Source of the DNA: CAZFOB01 sp964520325
Lineage (GTDB): Bacteria > Actinomycetota > JAICYB01
Assembly: GCA_964520325.1 (NCBI GenBank)
Contig: CAZFOB010000027.1
Span: 1 to 37,721 of the forward strand
Direction: 5' to 3'
DNA length: 37,721 nt
The notes beneath the pieces were generated by a model that was given only the letters and a program-made list of their open reading frames with translations, searched no databases and was not told the origin of the DNA. Shown piece by piece: positions 23,310 to 31,999 of this stretch (position 1 is its first letter; each line of letters opens with the position of its first letter). Position numbers and translations under genes: made by a program.

Positions 23310-24911
23310 ATGCCCGACGTCCTGAAGCCTCCGACACGCTCGGGGCCCCCGCGCCGGGTGCCGAAGGCTGCCCCGGACGCACCCGTCGACCTCGAGAAGC
23401 TCGCGAAGCGACTCGGCTACCAATACCTGGACGACCTCAGCGAATATCCGGTCGACCCGAGCGCATGGGGGCTCGTGCCACACGCGCTCGTGCGCCGGCA
23501 CCGAGCCGTGCCGCTCGGATTCTCCGGCAAGGCTCTCGTCGTTGCCGTTGCCGACCCGGCCAACGTGATCGCCCTCGACGACTTCAGAGCCACAACCGGA
23601 CGCGAGCTCGACGTGCTCGTCGCGCGCCCGGAAGAGATCGACGAGATGATCGGCCGCCTGGACAAGCTCGATCGCTCAGCTGAGACCCTGCTCGAAGAGG
23701 CCGCCGAGACCGAAGAGGAATCGCTCGACGAGCACGAGTTCGGCGCCGACGAGGCCCCCATCGTCAAGGCCATCAACCGGATCATCACGCGCGCTGTGCA
23801 GCAGCGGGCCTCCGACATCCACATCGAGCCCCAGCAGGGCGATATCCGCATCCGGTTCCGCATCGACGGTGTGCTGACGGAGGCCATGCACACGCGTCGC
23901 AGCTTGCACGCCGGGATGATCTCGCGGCTGAAGGTGATGTCCGATCTCGACATCTCGGAAAGACGTGTCCCTCAGGACGGACGCGTCTCCGTGAATGTCG
24001 ACGGACGCACCGTCGATCTCCGCGTCGCGACTCTGCCGACGGCGTGGGGCGAGAAGTGTGTGCTGCGGATCCTCGACGCCAACACGACCGTGCGCGACCT
24101 CAGTGAACTTGGCCTGAGCGGATCGGCTCTCGATACCTATCGCGACGCCATCACCCGTCCGTACGGGGCCGTCCTGCTCACCGGCCCGACGGGATCGGGC
24201 AAGACGACCACGCTGTACGCCACTCTCGAGGAGATCAATTCGCCGACGCGCAATATCGTGACCGTCGAGGACCCCGTCGAGGCGCGCATCCCCGGGCTCT
24301 CGCAGATCCAGGTCAATCCGAGAGCCGGACTCACGTTCGCCAATGCCCTGCGCTCGATCCTGCGTGCCGACCCCGATGTGCTGATGGTCGGTGAGATGCG
24401 CGACCACGAAACCGCCGCCATCGGCATCGAAGCCGCGCTGACCGGCCACCTCGTTTTCGCGACGCTGCACACCAACGACGCGGCATCGGCCGTCACGCGC
24501 TTGATCGAGATGGGCGTCGAGAGCTTCCTCGTGGCCTCGGCGGTGCAATGCATCGTGGCCCAGCGGCTCGGCCGGCGCCTGTGCACCAAGTGCGCCGAGA
24601 CGTACAAGCCCACGCAGGAGATCCTCGAGACCAACGGCTTCCCGTGGTCGCCCGGAGACCCCATCCCGCTGCTGCGCCGCCCGGTCGGTTGCAACGCCTG
24701 CTCGGGCACGGGATACCGTGGACGCCTGGCCATCGTGGAGGTGCTCCGGGTCACCGATTCGATCAGAGCCCTCACGGTAGAGCACCGAGCGGCCGAAGAC
24801 ATCAAGAGAGCAGCGATCGCCGAAGGTATGCGGACGCTGCGCGAGGACGGTTTGAGCAAAGCGCTCGAAGGCATGACGAGCGTAGAGGAGGTACTCCGTG
24901 TCGTTGCCTGA
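23310..24911 (+). CDS. pilB: Type IV pilus extension ATPase
   Basis: From ATG 23310 (GAGGGG upstream) the product has 533 residues; GTG 23280 is a less likely start. It has an N-terminal MshEN-type domain, Walker A GPTGSGKTT at 292-300, the Asp box (TVEDPVE), Walker B DVLMVGEMRD near 356-364, and the His box (GHLVFATLHTNDA). A tetracysteine zinc motif follows (C425, C428, C461, C464). That zinc motif and the GMTSVEEVLRV tail are characteristic of assembly ATPases (PilB/GspE). It powers pilin polymerisation at the cytoplasmic side of the inner membrane. Its end overlaps pilT by 14 bases. Confidence 0.93.
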   Translation: MPDVLKPPTRSGPPRRVPKAAPDAPVDLEKLAKRLGYQYLDDLSEYPVDPSAWGLVPHALVRRHRAVPLGFSGKALVVAVADPANVIALDDFRATTGRELDVLVARPEEIDEMIGRLDKLDRSAETLLEEAAETEEESLDEHEFGADEAPIVKAINRIITRAVQQRASDIHIEPQQGDIRIRFRIDGVLTEAMHTRRSLHAGMISRLKVMSDLDISERRVPQDGRVSVNVDGRTVDLRVATLPTAWGEKCVLRILDANTTVRDLSELGLSGSALDTYRDAITRPYGAVLLTGPTGSGKTTTLYATLEEINSPTRNIVTVEDPVEARIPGLSQIQVNPRAGLTFANALRSILRADPDVLMVGEMRDHETAAIGIEAALTGHLVFATLHTNDAASAVTRLIEMGVESFLVASAVQCIVAQRLGRRLCTKCAETYKPTQEILETNGFPWSPGDPIPLLRRPVGCNACSGTGYRGRLAIVEVLRVTDSIRALTVEHRAAEDIKRAAIAEGMRTLREDGLSKALEGMTSVEEVLRVVA

Positions 24912-26361
24912 CGCTGCAGACCTGACAAGAAAGATCGATCTTGGAACCGAGCGGCCCGACTCCGTCGCGGCTGCGTCGCTGGAACCAGCCGTGGCCCGCC
25001 GTTTGGCCGCCATCCCCGTGCGATACGAGGGCGACAGGCTTCTCGTGGCGATGGTCGATCCGCATGACGCTTCGGCCCTCGACGAGATCGCGATGCAGGT
25101 AGGCGTGGCCGTCGAGGCCGTCCAGGCGAGCAAGGCCGCCATCGCCAAAGCCATCGACGACGTCTACGGGACTGCCGATGGAGGCCCGAAGAAGAGCCGG
25201 GGCGCAGGTCGCCTTGGCCTCGACGCTTCGGAGAAAGAGCTCATCGACCTCCACGAGGTGCTCGGCCTCGTCCTCGAATACAACGCTTCCGACCTCCACC
25301 TGACCAACGGGCTGCCCCCGACGCTGCGCATGGACGGCGAGCTCATCGGTATCGAGGGCTACCCGGCGATGGAGCCCGAGGGGCTTCAGCGCATCGTCTA
25401 CGGGATGCTCTCCCAGAAGCAGCGCGAAGTCTTCGAGCAGAACCTCGAGCTCGACTTGGCCTATTCGCTACCCGGCAAGGCCCGCTTCAGGGTGAACATC
25501 TACCAACAGCGAGGGTCGCTGGGCGCTGCCTTCCGTCTGATCCCCTTCGCCATCAAGTCGGTCGAGGACCTCGGGCTGCCGCCGGTCATCGACCAGTTCG
25601 CACGCCTGCCGCGCGGGCTCGTCGTCGTCACCGGCCCGACCGGCTCCGGCAAGTCGACCACGCTCGCTGCCGTGGTCGACGTCGTCAATCGCGAACGCGC
25701 GTGCCACATCATGACCGTGGAGGACCCGATCGAGTTCCTCCACGCGTCCAAGAAGGCGGTCGTCAACCAGCGCGAGGTTGGGATGGACACCCACGGCTTC
25801 GCCAACGCTCTGAAACACGTTCTTCGCCAGGACCCCGACGTGATCCTCGTCGGTGAGATGCGTGACCTCGAAACGATCTCGATGGCCGTGACGGCCGCCG
25901 AGACCGGCCACCTCGTCTTCGCCACGCTGCACACCCAGGACGCCGCCAGCACCGTCGATCGCATGGTCGACGTCTTCCCACCGCACCAGCAGCAGCAGAT
26001 CCGTGTGCAGCTCTCGGGATCGCTCCAGGCTATCGTCTCCCAGCAGCTGCTCAAGACCGCAGACGGAACGGGACGTACGGTGGCGACCGAAGTCATGATC
26101 GTCACCCCGGCGGTGCGCAACCTCGTGCGCGAGGGCAAGACGCACCAGCTCTACTCGGTGATGCAGTCGGGCGGGCAGTTCGGCATGCAGACGATGGATG
26201 CCGCACTCTCCGAGCTCGTCAAACACGGAGTGGTCACCTTCGACGAGGCGCGGGAGCGCTGCCACAACGTCGAGGAGTTCACGCGCCTGACGGGAAGCCG
26301 AGCGGGCGCGGGAGCAGCAACCGGCAACGGACAAGCGGGAAAGGTGAGACGAGTTGGCTGA
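24898..26361 (+). CDS. pilT: Pilus retraction ATPase with an extra N-terminal domain
   Basis: A 487-residue protein, longer than the usual 340-380 residue PilT. Residues 25-92 (PAVARRLAAIPVRYEGDRLLVAMVDPHDASALDEI, split over two strands) are a reduced MshEN-like module normally seen on PilB. The PilT core then begins with LHEVLGLVLEYNASDLHL, Walker A GPTGSGKST is at 246-254, and the VEDPIEF, LVGEMRDLETI and GHLVFATLHTQDA boxes follow. No tetracysteine zinc motif is present, supporting a retraction role. The GTG start overlaps pilB and the end overlaps pilC, so the three are coupled. Confidence 0.92.
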   Translation: MSLPDAADLTRKIDLGTERPDSVAAASLEPAVARRLAAIPVRYEGDRLLVAMVDPHDASALDEIAMQVGVAVEAVQASKAAIAKAIDDVYGTADGGPKKSRGAGRLGLDASEKELIDLHEVLGLVLEYNASDLHLTNGLPPTLRMDGELIGIEGYPAMEPEGLQRIVYGMLSQKQREVFEQNLELDLAYSLPGKARFRVNIYQQRGSLGAAFRLIPFAIKSVEDLGLPPVIDQFARLPRGLVVVTGPTGSGKSTTLAAVVDVVNRERACHIMTVEDPIEFLHASKKAVVNQREVGMDTHGFANALKHVLRQDPDVILVGEMRDLETISMAVTAAETGHLVFATLHTQDAASTVDRMVDVFPPHQQQQIRVQLSGSLQAIVSQQLLKTADGTGRTVATEVMIVTPAVRNLVREGKTHQLYSVMQSGGQFGMQTMDAALSELVKHGVVTFDEARERCHNVEEFTRLTGSRAGAGAATGNGQAGKVRRVG

Positions 26362-27571
26362 GTACGGCTACCGCGCGCTCGACGACAAAGGCGTCTCTCG
26401 CACCGGCGTGCTCGACGCCGATTCCGAGGGCGGCGCCGTCGCCCGCCTGCGCGAGCAGGGCTGGACGCCGCTGCACCTCGAGGTCGAGAAGGGCGGTGGT
26501 CTCAAGACCGAGATCAAGATCCCGTTCCTCAGCGACCGCATCTCGCTCAAGGACATCGCGGTCTCCTCGCGTCAGCTCTCGACGATGATCGACGCCGGCT
26601 TGCCGCTCATGCGCTCGCTGTCGGTGCTCGCTGAGCAGACCACCTCGAAGCCGCTCGCTCGGACGTGGGTAGAGATCCGAGACGACGTCCAGGCCGGATC
26701 GTCATTCTCCGGCGCGTTGGCCAAACACCCCAAGGCGTTCTCGCCTCTCTATGTCGCCGTGGTCAAAGCCGGTGAGGCCGGCGGCGCGCTCGACGTGGTG
26801 CTGCTGCGCCTATCCGACACTCTGGAGAAGCAGGTTGGGCTGCGCAACAAGATCCGCTCGGCGATGACCTACCCGGTCATGGTCGCGATCTTGGTCTTCG
26901 TGATCGTGCTGGCGATGCTGCTGTTCATCGTCCCGACGTTCAAGCAGCTCTACTCAGACCTCGGCGGCACTCTGCCCTTGCAGACGAGGGTTCTGCTGTT
27001 CTTGAGTGACGTGCTCCGGAAGTACTTCGCGTTCGTCCTTCCGCTGATGGGCGTTGCCGCGTACGCCTTCAAGCGCTACATCAACACCGATAGCGGACGC
27101 CGCGTCTGGGACCGCTTCAAGCTCCGGATCCCGATCTTCGGCGAGCTCTTCCGTAAGGTCGCGATGTCGCGCATGTCGCGCACCCTCGGCACGCTGCTCA
27201 AGTCGGGTGTTCCGGTGCTCCAGAGCCTCCAAATCACGAGGGAAACCACCGGTAACCGGATGGTGACGGAGGCGGTGGAGGACGTCGAAGTGTCGGTGCG
27301 CCAGGGCGACAGCCTGGCCCGGCCGTTGTCGCGCCACAAGGTCATCCCCCCGATGGTCACCAACATGCTCGCGGTGGGGGAGGAGACCGGAAACGTCGAC
27401 ACGATGCTCGAGAAGGTGGCCGACTTCTACGACTCCGAAGTCGATGCCACGGTTGACGCTCTGACGTCGCTCATCGAGCCGATCCTGATCGTGATCCTCG
27501 GCGTGGTCGTCGGCGGGATCCTCATCTCGCTCTACCTGCCGATGTTCAAGCTCGTCGAGCTGATCCAGTAG
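26354..27571 (+). CDS. pilC: Type IV pilus platform protein
   Basis: A 405-residue inner-membrane protein with two T2SSF domains (about 70-195 and 275-395). Membrane helices lie near 172-197 (MTYPVMVAILVFVIVLAML), 218-237 and 374-399. It links the PilB/PilT motors to the growing pilus. The start is TTG at 26354, overlapping pilT by eight bases. The prepilin peptidase and pilM-N-O alignment genes that often follow are not in this window; accessory genes start instead. Confidence 0.93.
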   Translation: MAEYGYRALDDKGVSRTGVLDADSEGGAVARLREQGWTPLHLEVEKGGGLKTEIKIPFLSDRISLKDIAVSSRQLSTMIDAGLPLMRSLSVLAEQTTSKPLARTWVEIRDDVQAGSSFSGALAKHPKAFSPLYVAVVKAGEAGGALDVVLLRLSDTLEKQVGLRNKIRSAMTYPVMVAILVFVIVLAMLLFIVPTFKQLYSDLGGTLPLQTRVLLFLSDVLRKYFAFVLPLMGVAAYAFKRYINTDSGRRVWDRFKLRIPIFGELFRKVAMSRMSRTLGTLLKSGVPVLQSLQITRETTGNRMVTEAVEDVEVSVRQGDSLARPLSRHKVIPPMVTNMLAVGEETGNVDTMLEKVADFYDSEVDATVDALTSLIEPILIVILGVVVGGILISLYLPMFKLVELIQ

Positions 27572-27638
27572 CTCGGCCGGGCTCGCGCTGCGACGCCAAG
27601 ACGCTCCTCGGCTCGATGTGATTCGTCGCAACCATCCG

Positions 27639-28892
27639 CTACGTCTCGTGGTGATGTCCCCACAGGGAAGCGATGGGAAGAGCGGTGATCTTCGACGAGA
27701 GCGGGAAAGCCCTAGGCCCGGTGTGCAGGATGGCCCCCGCCAAGAACCGCGGCCCCAGTGAATCGCGCAACCAAGCAAGGTGCCCGGCATCGTCCTCTGA
27801 CGGAGCCGCCGTCGCCTTGACTTCAAAGGCGACGATCTGATCGCCACCGAGCTCCGCGAGGAGGTCGATCTCGTGGCGTCCGTTCCTCTCGCGGAGGTGG
27901 TACAAGCGTGGCCTCGTCTTACTTAGCACTACCTCGGCACGGAGTTGTGCGGCGACGAATGTGTCGAGAAGCCGGCCCATCAAGTCGCCATCACGCATGA
28001 CCCCCAGCAGGTCCAAGCGCAGGGAAGCTCCGACCAGCGACGGATCGATGATGTAACGCTTCGGCGCCTTCACGAGCCTCGACAGACGGTTCGTGAGCCA
28101 CGCGGGGACGATATCGAGCACGAGGAGATTGGCCAGGAGCTGCTGATAGGCGGCGGCAGTCTTGCGATCGATGCCGGCCGCCTCGTAGATCGTCCTGTCC
28201 TCGGCAAGGCCGGCCGAGTTGAGCGCAAGGACCTCGAAGTAGCGCGCCATCTTGGACGGATCCCGCCCGGAAGACTCGGCGGCATCTCTCGTCAGCAGCT
28301 GGTCCAGGTAGCTCTCGAGCCAGACAGAGCGGTCCGGCCCTGCGAGCTTGAGCACGGCATCGGGGAAGCCTCCACGCAGTGCCAACTCGATGTAGCCCGG
28401 CAGATCCGGCGCGGGGTCATCAGGAACGAGCCGCAGAGGATCACCCTCCACCAGGGCATCGACCAGGGCGGTTCGGCTCGTCACGCCGGTGATCTCGCGC
28501 ATCGTCAAGCCGAACATCGGGACCCGAACTACTCGACCTGTCCCGGGCCACATCGCCGTGTCGAGATCTGCTCGAACGCTACCCGTGAGGATGAACCTCC
28601 CGGGTCTGCTGTCGTCATCTACCGCACGCTTCACGGCTCCCAAGACGTCCGGCACTGCCTGCCACTCGTCGAGCAGCACCGGTTCCTCGAAGCTGCGCAG
28701 AGCCGCATCGGGATCGGCAGCGAACGCCGCCGCTTCCGCCGGACGATCGAGCCTCGCCACACTCTTCGCGTAACGGCGGGCCGTGGTCGTCTTTCCCGTC
28801 GCCCGCGGCCCGACGATGAGCACGGCCGGCAGCGTCCGCAGGAGGTCCGGCACCGTGTGGTCGGCGATACGTCTGACGTACTCGACTTCCAT
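27639..28892 (-). CDS. AAA ATPase with DUF4143 domain
   Basis: A 417-residue protein. Walker A GPRATGKTTT is at about 28-37, Walker B LDEWQAVPD near 74-82, and the sensor stretch FILTGSVRAD follows. The C-terminal half has the DUF4143 pattern ending in ERNGRHEIDLLAEL and VAFEVKATAA, which carries PD-(D/E)XK-like E-D-K residues. Such proteins are widespread in accessory DNA and behave like mobile genes. Nuclease or regulatory roles have been suggested, but no clear function is known. It points towards pilC and marks the start of the accessory region. Confidence 0.85.
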   Translation of the reverse strand: MEVEYVRRIADHTVPDLLRTLPAVLIVGPRATGKTTTARRYAKSVARLDRPAEAAAFAADPDAALRSFEEPVLLDEWQAVPDVLGAVKRAVDDDSRPGRFILTGSVRADLDTAMWPGTGRVVRVPMFGLTMREITGVTSRTALVDALVEGDPLRLVPDDPAPDLPGYIELALRGGFPDAVLKLAGPDRSVWLESYLDQLLTRDAAESSGRDPSKMARYFEVLALNSAGLAEDRTIYEAAGIDRKTAAAYQQLLANLLVLDIVPAWLTNRLSRLVKAPKRYIIDPSLVGASLRLDLLGVMRDGDLMGRLLDTFVAAQLRAEVVLSKTRPRLYHLRERNGRHEIDLLAELGGDQIVAFEVKATAAPSEDDAGHLAWLRDSLGPRFLAGAILHTGPRAFPLSSKITALPIASLWGHHHET

Positions 28893-28932
28893 CGCAACAC
28901 ACTACCGCTTTAGACCGGCTTATGCTCCCTAG

Positions 28933-29319
28933 TTAGACCGCTTGCTCGTCCCCATCAGGACCACGCGACCCGGCCAGCCGAAGGGCCGCCGCTTCCCATC
29001 TGTCCTGAGGAGAACGCTTCAACGAGCAACGGGGCCTCGGTGAGCAACCAGGCTGTGCGCCGTACAGGCGTCTCTCAAGACCGCCGACCCAAACCACCTC
29101 CACGACCTTCACCTCTTCCTCCTCGATGGTGTACGCGATGCGGTACTCGCCACTGATCTGCTTCCGGAACCAGCCCGTGAACTCTCCCTGCATCTTCTTC
29201 GCGCCCGCGTACGGATCCTCCACGAGCGCGTCGATGGCCCTCGTGACCTTCTGGTATCCGTCGTCCGAGAGCTTCAGCAGCTGCTTCTCGGCCTTGCGGG
29301 CCAACCTCACCTGATACAT
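28933..29319 (-). CDS. RelE/ParE-family toxin with an altered C-terminus
   Basis: The first 88 residues are an ordinary RelE fold: YQVRLARKAEKQLLKL, IDALVEDPYAGAKKM, GWFRKQISGEYRIAYTIEEEE, VVEVVWVGGLERRLY. RelE toxins cut mRNA in the ribosome. The normal protein would end about there. Instead 40 more residues follow (QPGCSPRPRCSLKRSPQDRW and on) that have no toxin-like pattern. Their DNA (28998-29059) matches a piece of the nearby 13E12 HNH gene (30693-30754) at 57 of 62 bases, read in another frame. The 3' end was therefore replaced by captured sequence. The matching antitoxin is probably the divergent Phd-like gene at 29440. Confidence 0.75.
   Translation of the reverse strand: MYQVRLARKAEKQLLKLSDDGYQKVTRAIDALVEDPYAGAKKMQGEFTGWFRKQISGEYRIAYTIEEEEVKVVEVVWVGGLERRLYGAQPGCSPRPRCSLKRSPQDRWEAAALRLAGSRGPDGDEQAV
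28998..29059. repeat. Captured fragment of the 13E12 HNH gene
   Basis: This 62-bp stretch matches 30693-30754 at 57 positions. Read in the HNH frame on the minus strand it encodes RTAWLLTEAPLLVEAFSSGQ, nearly the peptide of the complete gene. Here it is out of that frame and forms the tail of the RelE-like toxin. Confidence 0.8.
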
Positions 29320-29333
29320 CCTTACGGTCTAAT

Positions 29334-29399
29334 GTACGTTATCCTGACGTCAAGACGTGGGAATTCAGGGTTGTCAACCGTACGTTCATGAGGTATCGT
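29334..29399. promoter_or_regulatory. Divergent toxin/antitoxin promoter region
   Basis: On the plus strand TTGTCA (29371-29376) and TATCGT (29394-29399) are 17 bases apart and make a reasonable promoter for the antitoxin. The palindrome TGACGTCA (29345-29352) and two GTACGTT boxes (29334-29340, 29380-29386) lie between the divergent genes and would suit an antitoxin operator. Confidence 0.4.
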
Positions 29400-29439
29400 G
29401 AACACATGTCAACGGCCTGGGGAAGGAGGTGACGACCAA

Positions 29440-29718
29440 GTGACCCTCACTACAGCTACTACGATGGTGCCGATCACCGAAGCACGCGATCGCATGAAGG
29501 AAATCGTGGGCGCGCTCGGGGAGCGAAACATCCTCCTGATCAGACATAGCCGGCCGGCGGCAGTTCTGATGAGCCCCGAGCGATACGAAGCGCTGCTCAG
29601 CCGGATCGAGGGCCTCGAGGACGAGCTCGGCGTGCTACATGCCCAACTGCATCCTGAGGACTCGGACTCCTGGGAGACTGCACGAGCCCGGCTAGATAAG
29701 AAACGCCAAAGCGATTGA
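29440..29718 (+). CDS. Phd/YefM-family antitoxin
   Basis: I start at GTG 29440 because GGAAGGAGGTGA lies just upstream; the ATG-like start at 29398 would place this site inside the gene. The 92-residue product has the Phd fold (TMVPITEARDRMKEIVGAL, ILLIRHSRPAAVLMSPERYEALL) and an acidic helical tail (DELGVLHAQLHPEDSDSWE). It probably neutralises the RelE-like toxin transcribed away from it. A divergent rather than co-linear layout is uncommon for this family. Confidence 0.85.
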   Translation: MTLTTATTMVPITEARDRMKEIVGALGERNILLIRHSRPAAVLMSPERYEALLSRIEGLEDELGVLHAQLHPEDSDSWETARARLDKKRQSD

Positions 29719-29791
29719 CCTACCGGCGGGGTTGCGGAATGTCCTCGTCCACGCCTTGAGGCCTACCTGCGCCGGACGTAGGTGTGTTGCC

Positions 29792-30955
29792 TCATCTCCT
29801 CTGCGGACCGGCCCTCGATCTCGGTGGACCGAACATGCGCTCTCTCAGGTGAGGTCGCAGCGGGCTCGGACGGATGCGCAGTGGACGTCCGTCCGGACGC
29901 AGGAACCGCAGGCGGTCGGCTCCGTCCTTGAGCAGGCGCCAGCCTCCGTCGTGGACCAGGCGGTGGTGGTAGGGACAGAGCAGCACCAGGTTGTCGAGGG
30001 TGGTCGGCCCACCGTGGGCGTAGTGGTGGATGTGGTGACCCTGAACGCCTCTGGTGCGTCCACAGTCACCGAAGCGGCAGCCCCGGTCCCTGCGTCGCAG
30101 TTCCCGTCCGAGGTAGGGAGGAATCGTGCGCGTGGTGCGTCCGACCCCGATGGGCTCTCCCCGACCGCTCTCGATCACAAGCTGCAGGCGGGCATCACAG
30201 GAGAGGCGCCGGACGACCTCTGAGGCGATCAGGGGACCGTCCTCGATGGTGGCGGTGCCGTGGATGGCGTTGAGGGCTTTGGCATCGACGTGGACCACCA
30301 CCGTGGCTCGATCGGCGTCTGCGTCTGCGGCGATGTGGGCTGAGCACGCGGCCACGAGCGCATCGGCACACCGAGACTCGTGAGGCTCGTAGGTGCCGTC
30401 CTCGTGTTCTGGAGGAGCTTGCTCCACCAGGCGGTCGATGGTCTTGGCCACCACGGCTCCGTCCGCGCCTGGGATACGGGCAATGAGGTGGAGCACGCCC
30501 TCGTGCTCGTCCCAGTACTTCCTGAGGTAGCGCTGCTTGAGCTTGGCCTCGGCCTCGCGTCTGTTCATGCGCCGTGACTCCCGCACCCACGATGCGAGAC
30601 GCGCCACGTTGTTGGAGATCGCCTCCTCGGCCCACACCGCATCTGATTCCGGAGTGGCCACCGAGGCCACGAGTGCGACCTTCTCGAAGGAGATCTGTCC
30701 AGAGGAGAACGCTTCAGCGAGCAACGGGAGCTCGGTGAGCAACCAGGCTGTACGGACCATCTCGGCCGCGACTTTGTGCGAGTAGCCGAGGCGGAAGGCC
30801 ACCCAGTCGGTCATCGACGTGGCGCCGTCTTCCTTCCAGGCCGCCAGGCGGTCGACCTCGACGATCTTCTCGAGGAGCCGGAACCGAACGCCGTTCTCGA
30901 CGGCGTGAAGCCCGTCGATGGCGTGGGCGAGAGCGTCGGTGGTGGGTTGTTCCAT
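29792..30955 (-). CDS. DUF222/HNH endonuclease (13E12 family)
   Basis: From ATG 30955 the product has 387 residues. The N-terminal two-thirds is the helical DUF222 domain (LAAWKEDGATSMTDWVAFRL, LPLLAEAFSSGQISFEKVAL). The C-terminus is an HNH nuclease: CRFGDCGRTRGVQGHHIHHYAHGG, then TLDNLVLLCPYHHRLVHDGGW. These genes are multi-copy in Actinobacteria (REP13E12 in M. tuberculosis) and behave like repeated mobile sequences. A damaged piece of a sister copy lies at 28998-29059. The biological role is not settled. Confidence 0.88.
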   Translation of the reverse strand: MEQPTTDALAHAIDGLHAVENGVRFRLLEKIVEVDRLAAWKEDGATSMTDWVAFRLGYSHKVAAEMVRTAWLLTELPLLAEAFSSGQISFEKVALVASVATPESDAVWAEEAISNNVARLASWVRESRRMNRREAEAKLKQRYLRKYWDEHEGVLHLIARIPGADGAVVAKTIDRLVEQAPPEHEDGTYEPHESRCADALVAACSAHIAADADADRATVVVHVDAKALNAIHGTATIEDGPLIASEVVRRLSCDARLQLVIESGRGEPIGVGRTTRTIPPYLGRELRRRDRGCRFGDCGRTRGVQGHHIHHYAHGGPTTLDNLVLLCPYHHRLVHDGGWRLLKDGADRLRFLRPDGRPLRIRPSPLRPHLRERMFGPPRSRAGPQRR

Positions 30956-31308
30956 GGCAAGACGATCATACGTTCTGGTAGTGACAGGAAGGGGACTCCA
31001 CGAGTCGGTTGAGGCGGTCGCATTTACGAGTCTGTCGCGTCTTCGCCGGATCTCGCGTGGCACGGCATCTCGAGTGAAGTCGCCCTGGCTGAGCGCGTAC
31101 ACGGGTGGTCCTCGAAAGGCCGTAGTCCCTCCCGGCCCCCTGGGCAGACGGCTCGGTGTGGTGAGGAAGCCGCCTGGAGGGGCTCACGTGCCGTCACTCT
31201 CTTGGATTATTCAAGGTTGGACGACGACCCGCCGATGACTCCTCGTGAGGCAGGGATGCACAAGACGAAATTGCCTCAAATCCCCAGAGGGAAGGAGGTG
31301 CGAAAAAT
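30956..31308. promoter_or_regulatory. Intergenic region before the first pilin
   Basis: This 353-bp stretch has no gene I can support. It holds the promoter for the HNH gene on one side and for the pilin on the other. A dyad GAGGCA (31247-31252)/TGCCTC (31272-31277) lies in the likely pilin leader, 31 bases before the ATG. I see no match to a c-di-GMP riboswitch. Confidence 0.4.
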
Positions 31309-31875
31309 ATGATCTGGATTCATGAGAAGTTGAAGAAGATGCGCGAGGAAAAGGGATTCACGCTGATCGAGCTCATGGTCGTCGTTCTCATCATCGCTAT
31401 CCTGATCGCGATCGCAATCCCGACCTTCCTCGGCGCACGTGGTCGTGCGCAGGACCGCGCTGCTCAGTCGGGTGCTCGGAATACCGTGACGAACGCGAAG
31501 GCGATCTACACGGACAACGAGGACTACACCGACGCGACGATTGGAGTCGGTGGTGAGCTGACTGACGCGGAGCCGTCGCTGACGTTCGTGGCGGGCAACA
31601 GCCTGAAGGCGGAGGCGCCCAACCACGTGTCGGTGGCGGGTCAGACGGTGGACACGTTCACCGCGTCCGTGGCAAGTGCCAACGGCAACAACTGCTGGCA
31701 CATCCGCGACGCGGTGAATCCCGCGACGAACCCCGGTACGTGGTGGAAGCTGACGACTACGGCTGGCACGTGCCAGGCGGCCGCGCCGGGCGCTGACGTG
31801 TACGACACCAACATGGCGGACGGCGCCACGGCTGGTGCGTGGGTGCGGCAGCCGGGTGACGCAGCAGAGGCGTAA
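31309..31875 (+). CDS. pilA: Type IV major pilin (copy 1)
   Basis: A 188-residue prepilin. A short basic leader ends in G before the cleavage site, KG/FTLIELMVVVLIIAILIAIAIP, with Glu5 of the mature chain present and an N-methylated Phe expected. The rest is a globular pilin head with a C-terminal cysteine pair (NNCWHIRD and GTCQAA) that probably closes the D-region loop. GGAAGGAGGTG sits just upstream. It is exported, cut by prepilin peptidase and polymerised by PilB/PilC. A strong terminator follows. The copy at 37041 is closely similar over the leader, helix and D-region. Confidence 0.93.
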   Translation: MIWIHEKLKKMREEKGFTLIELMVVVLIIAILIAIAIPTFLGARGRAQDRAAQSGARNTVTNAKAIYTDNEDYTDATIGVGGELTDAEPSLTFVAGNSLKAEAPNHVSVAGQTVDTFTASVASANGNNCWHIRDAVNPATNPGTWWKLTTTAGTCQAAAPGADVYDTNMADGATAGAWVRQPGDAAEA

Positions 31876-31903
31876 GCCGAAATCTCAGTACAGCGACCTG
31901 AAG

Positions 31904-31933
31904 CGGGGGGTCTTCGGGCCCCCCGTTTTCTTT
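31904..31933 (+). terminator. Intrinsic terminator of pilin copy 1
   Basis: CGGGGGG (31904-31910) pairs with CCCCCCG (31919-31925) around an 8-base loop and is followed by TTTTCTTT. It lies 29 bases past the pilin stop codon. Confidence 0.9.
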
Positions 31934-31999
31934 GCTTCAGCTTCGGGCGGAGAGAGCTTCGCCGTAGGCGAAGCCATCTCTGCCCGAAGCTGAAGCAAA
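31931..31999. repeat. Long inverted repeat (33-bp arms, 3-base loop)
   Basis: The arms 31931-31963 and 31967-31999 pair at 30 of 33 positions around a GTA loop. The outer 18 pairs (TTTGCTTCAGCTTCGGGC) and inner 8 pairs are perfect. The repeat abuts the pilin terminator and replaces the expected end of the Uma2 gene. It may be a small palindromic repeat element or the scar of an insertion. Confidence 0.8.

Noticed and set aside
31103..31308. Possible c-di-GMP riboswitch before the pilin gene
   Set aside because: The conserved GEMM core could not be found; only a simple GAGGCA/TGCCTC dyad is present.
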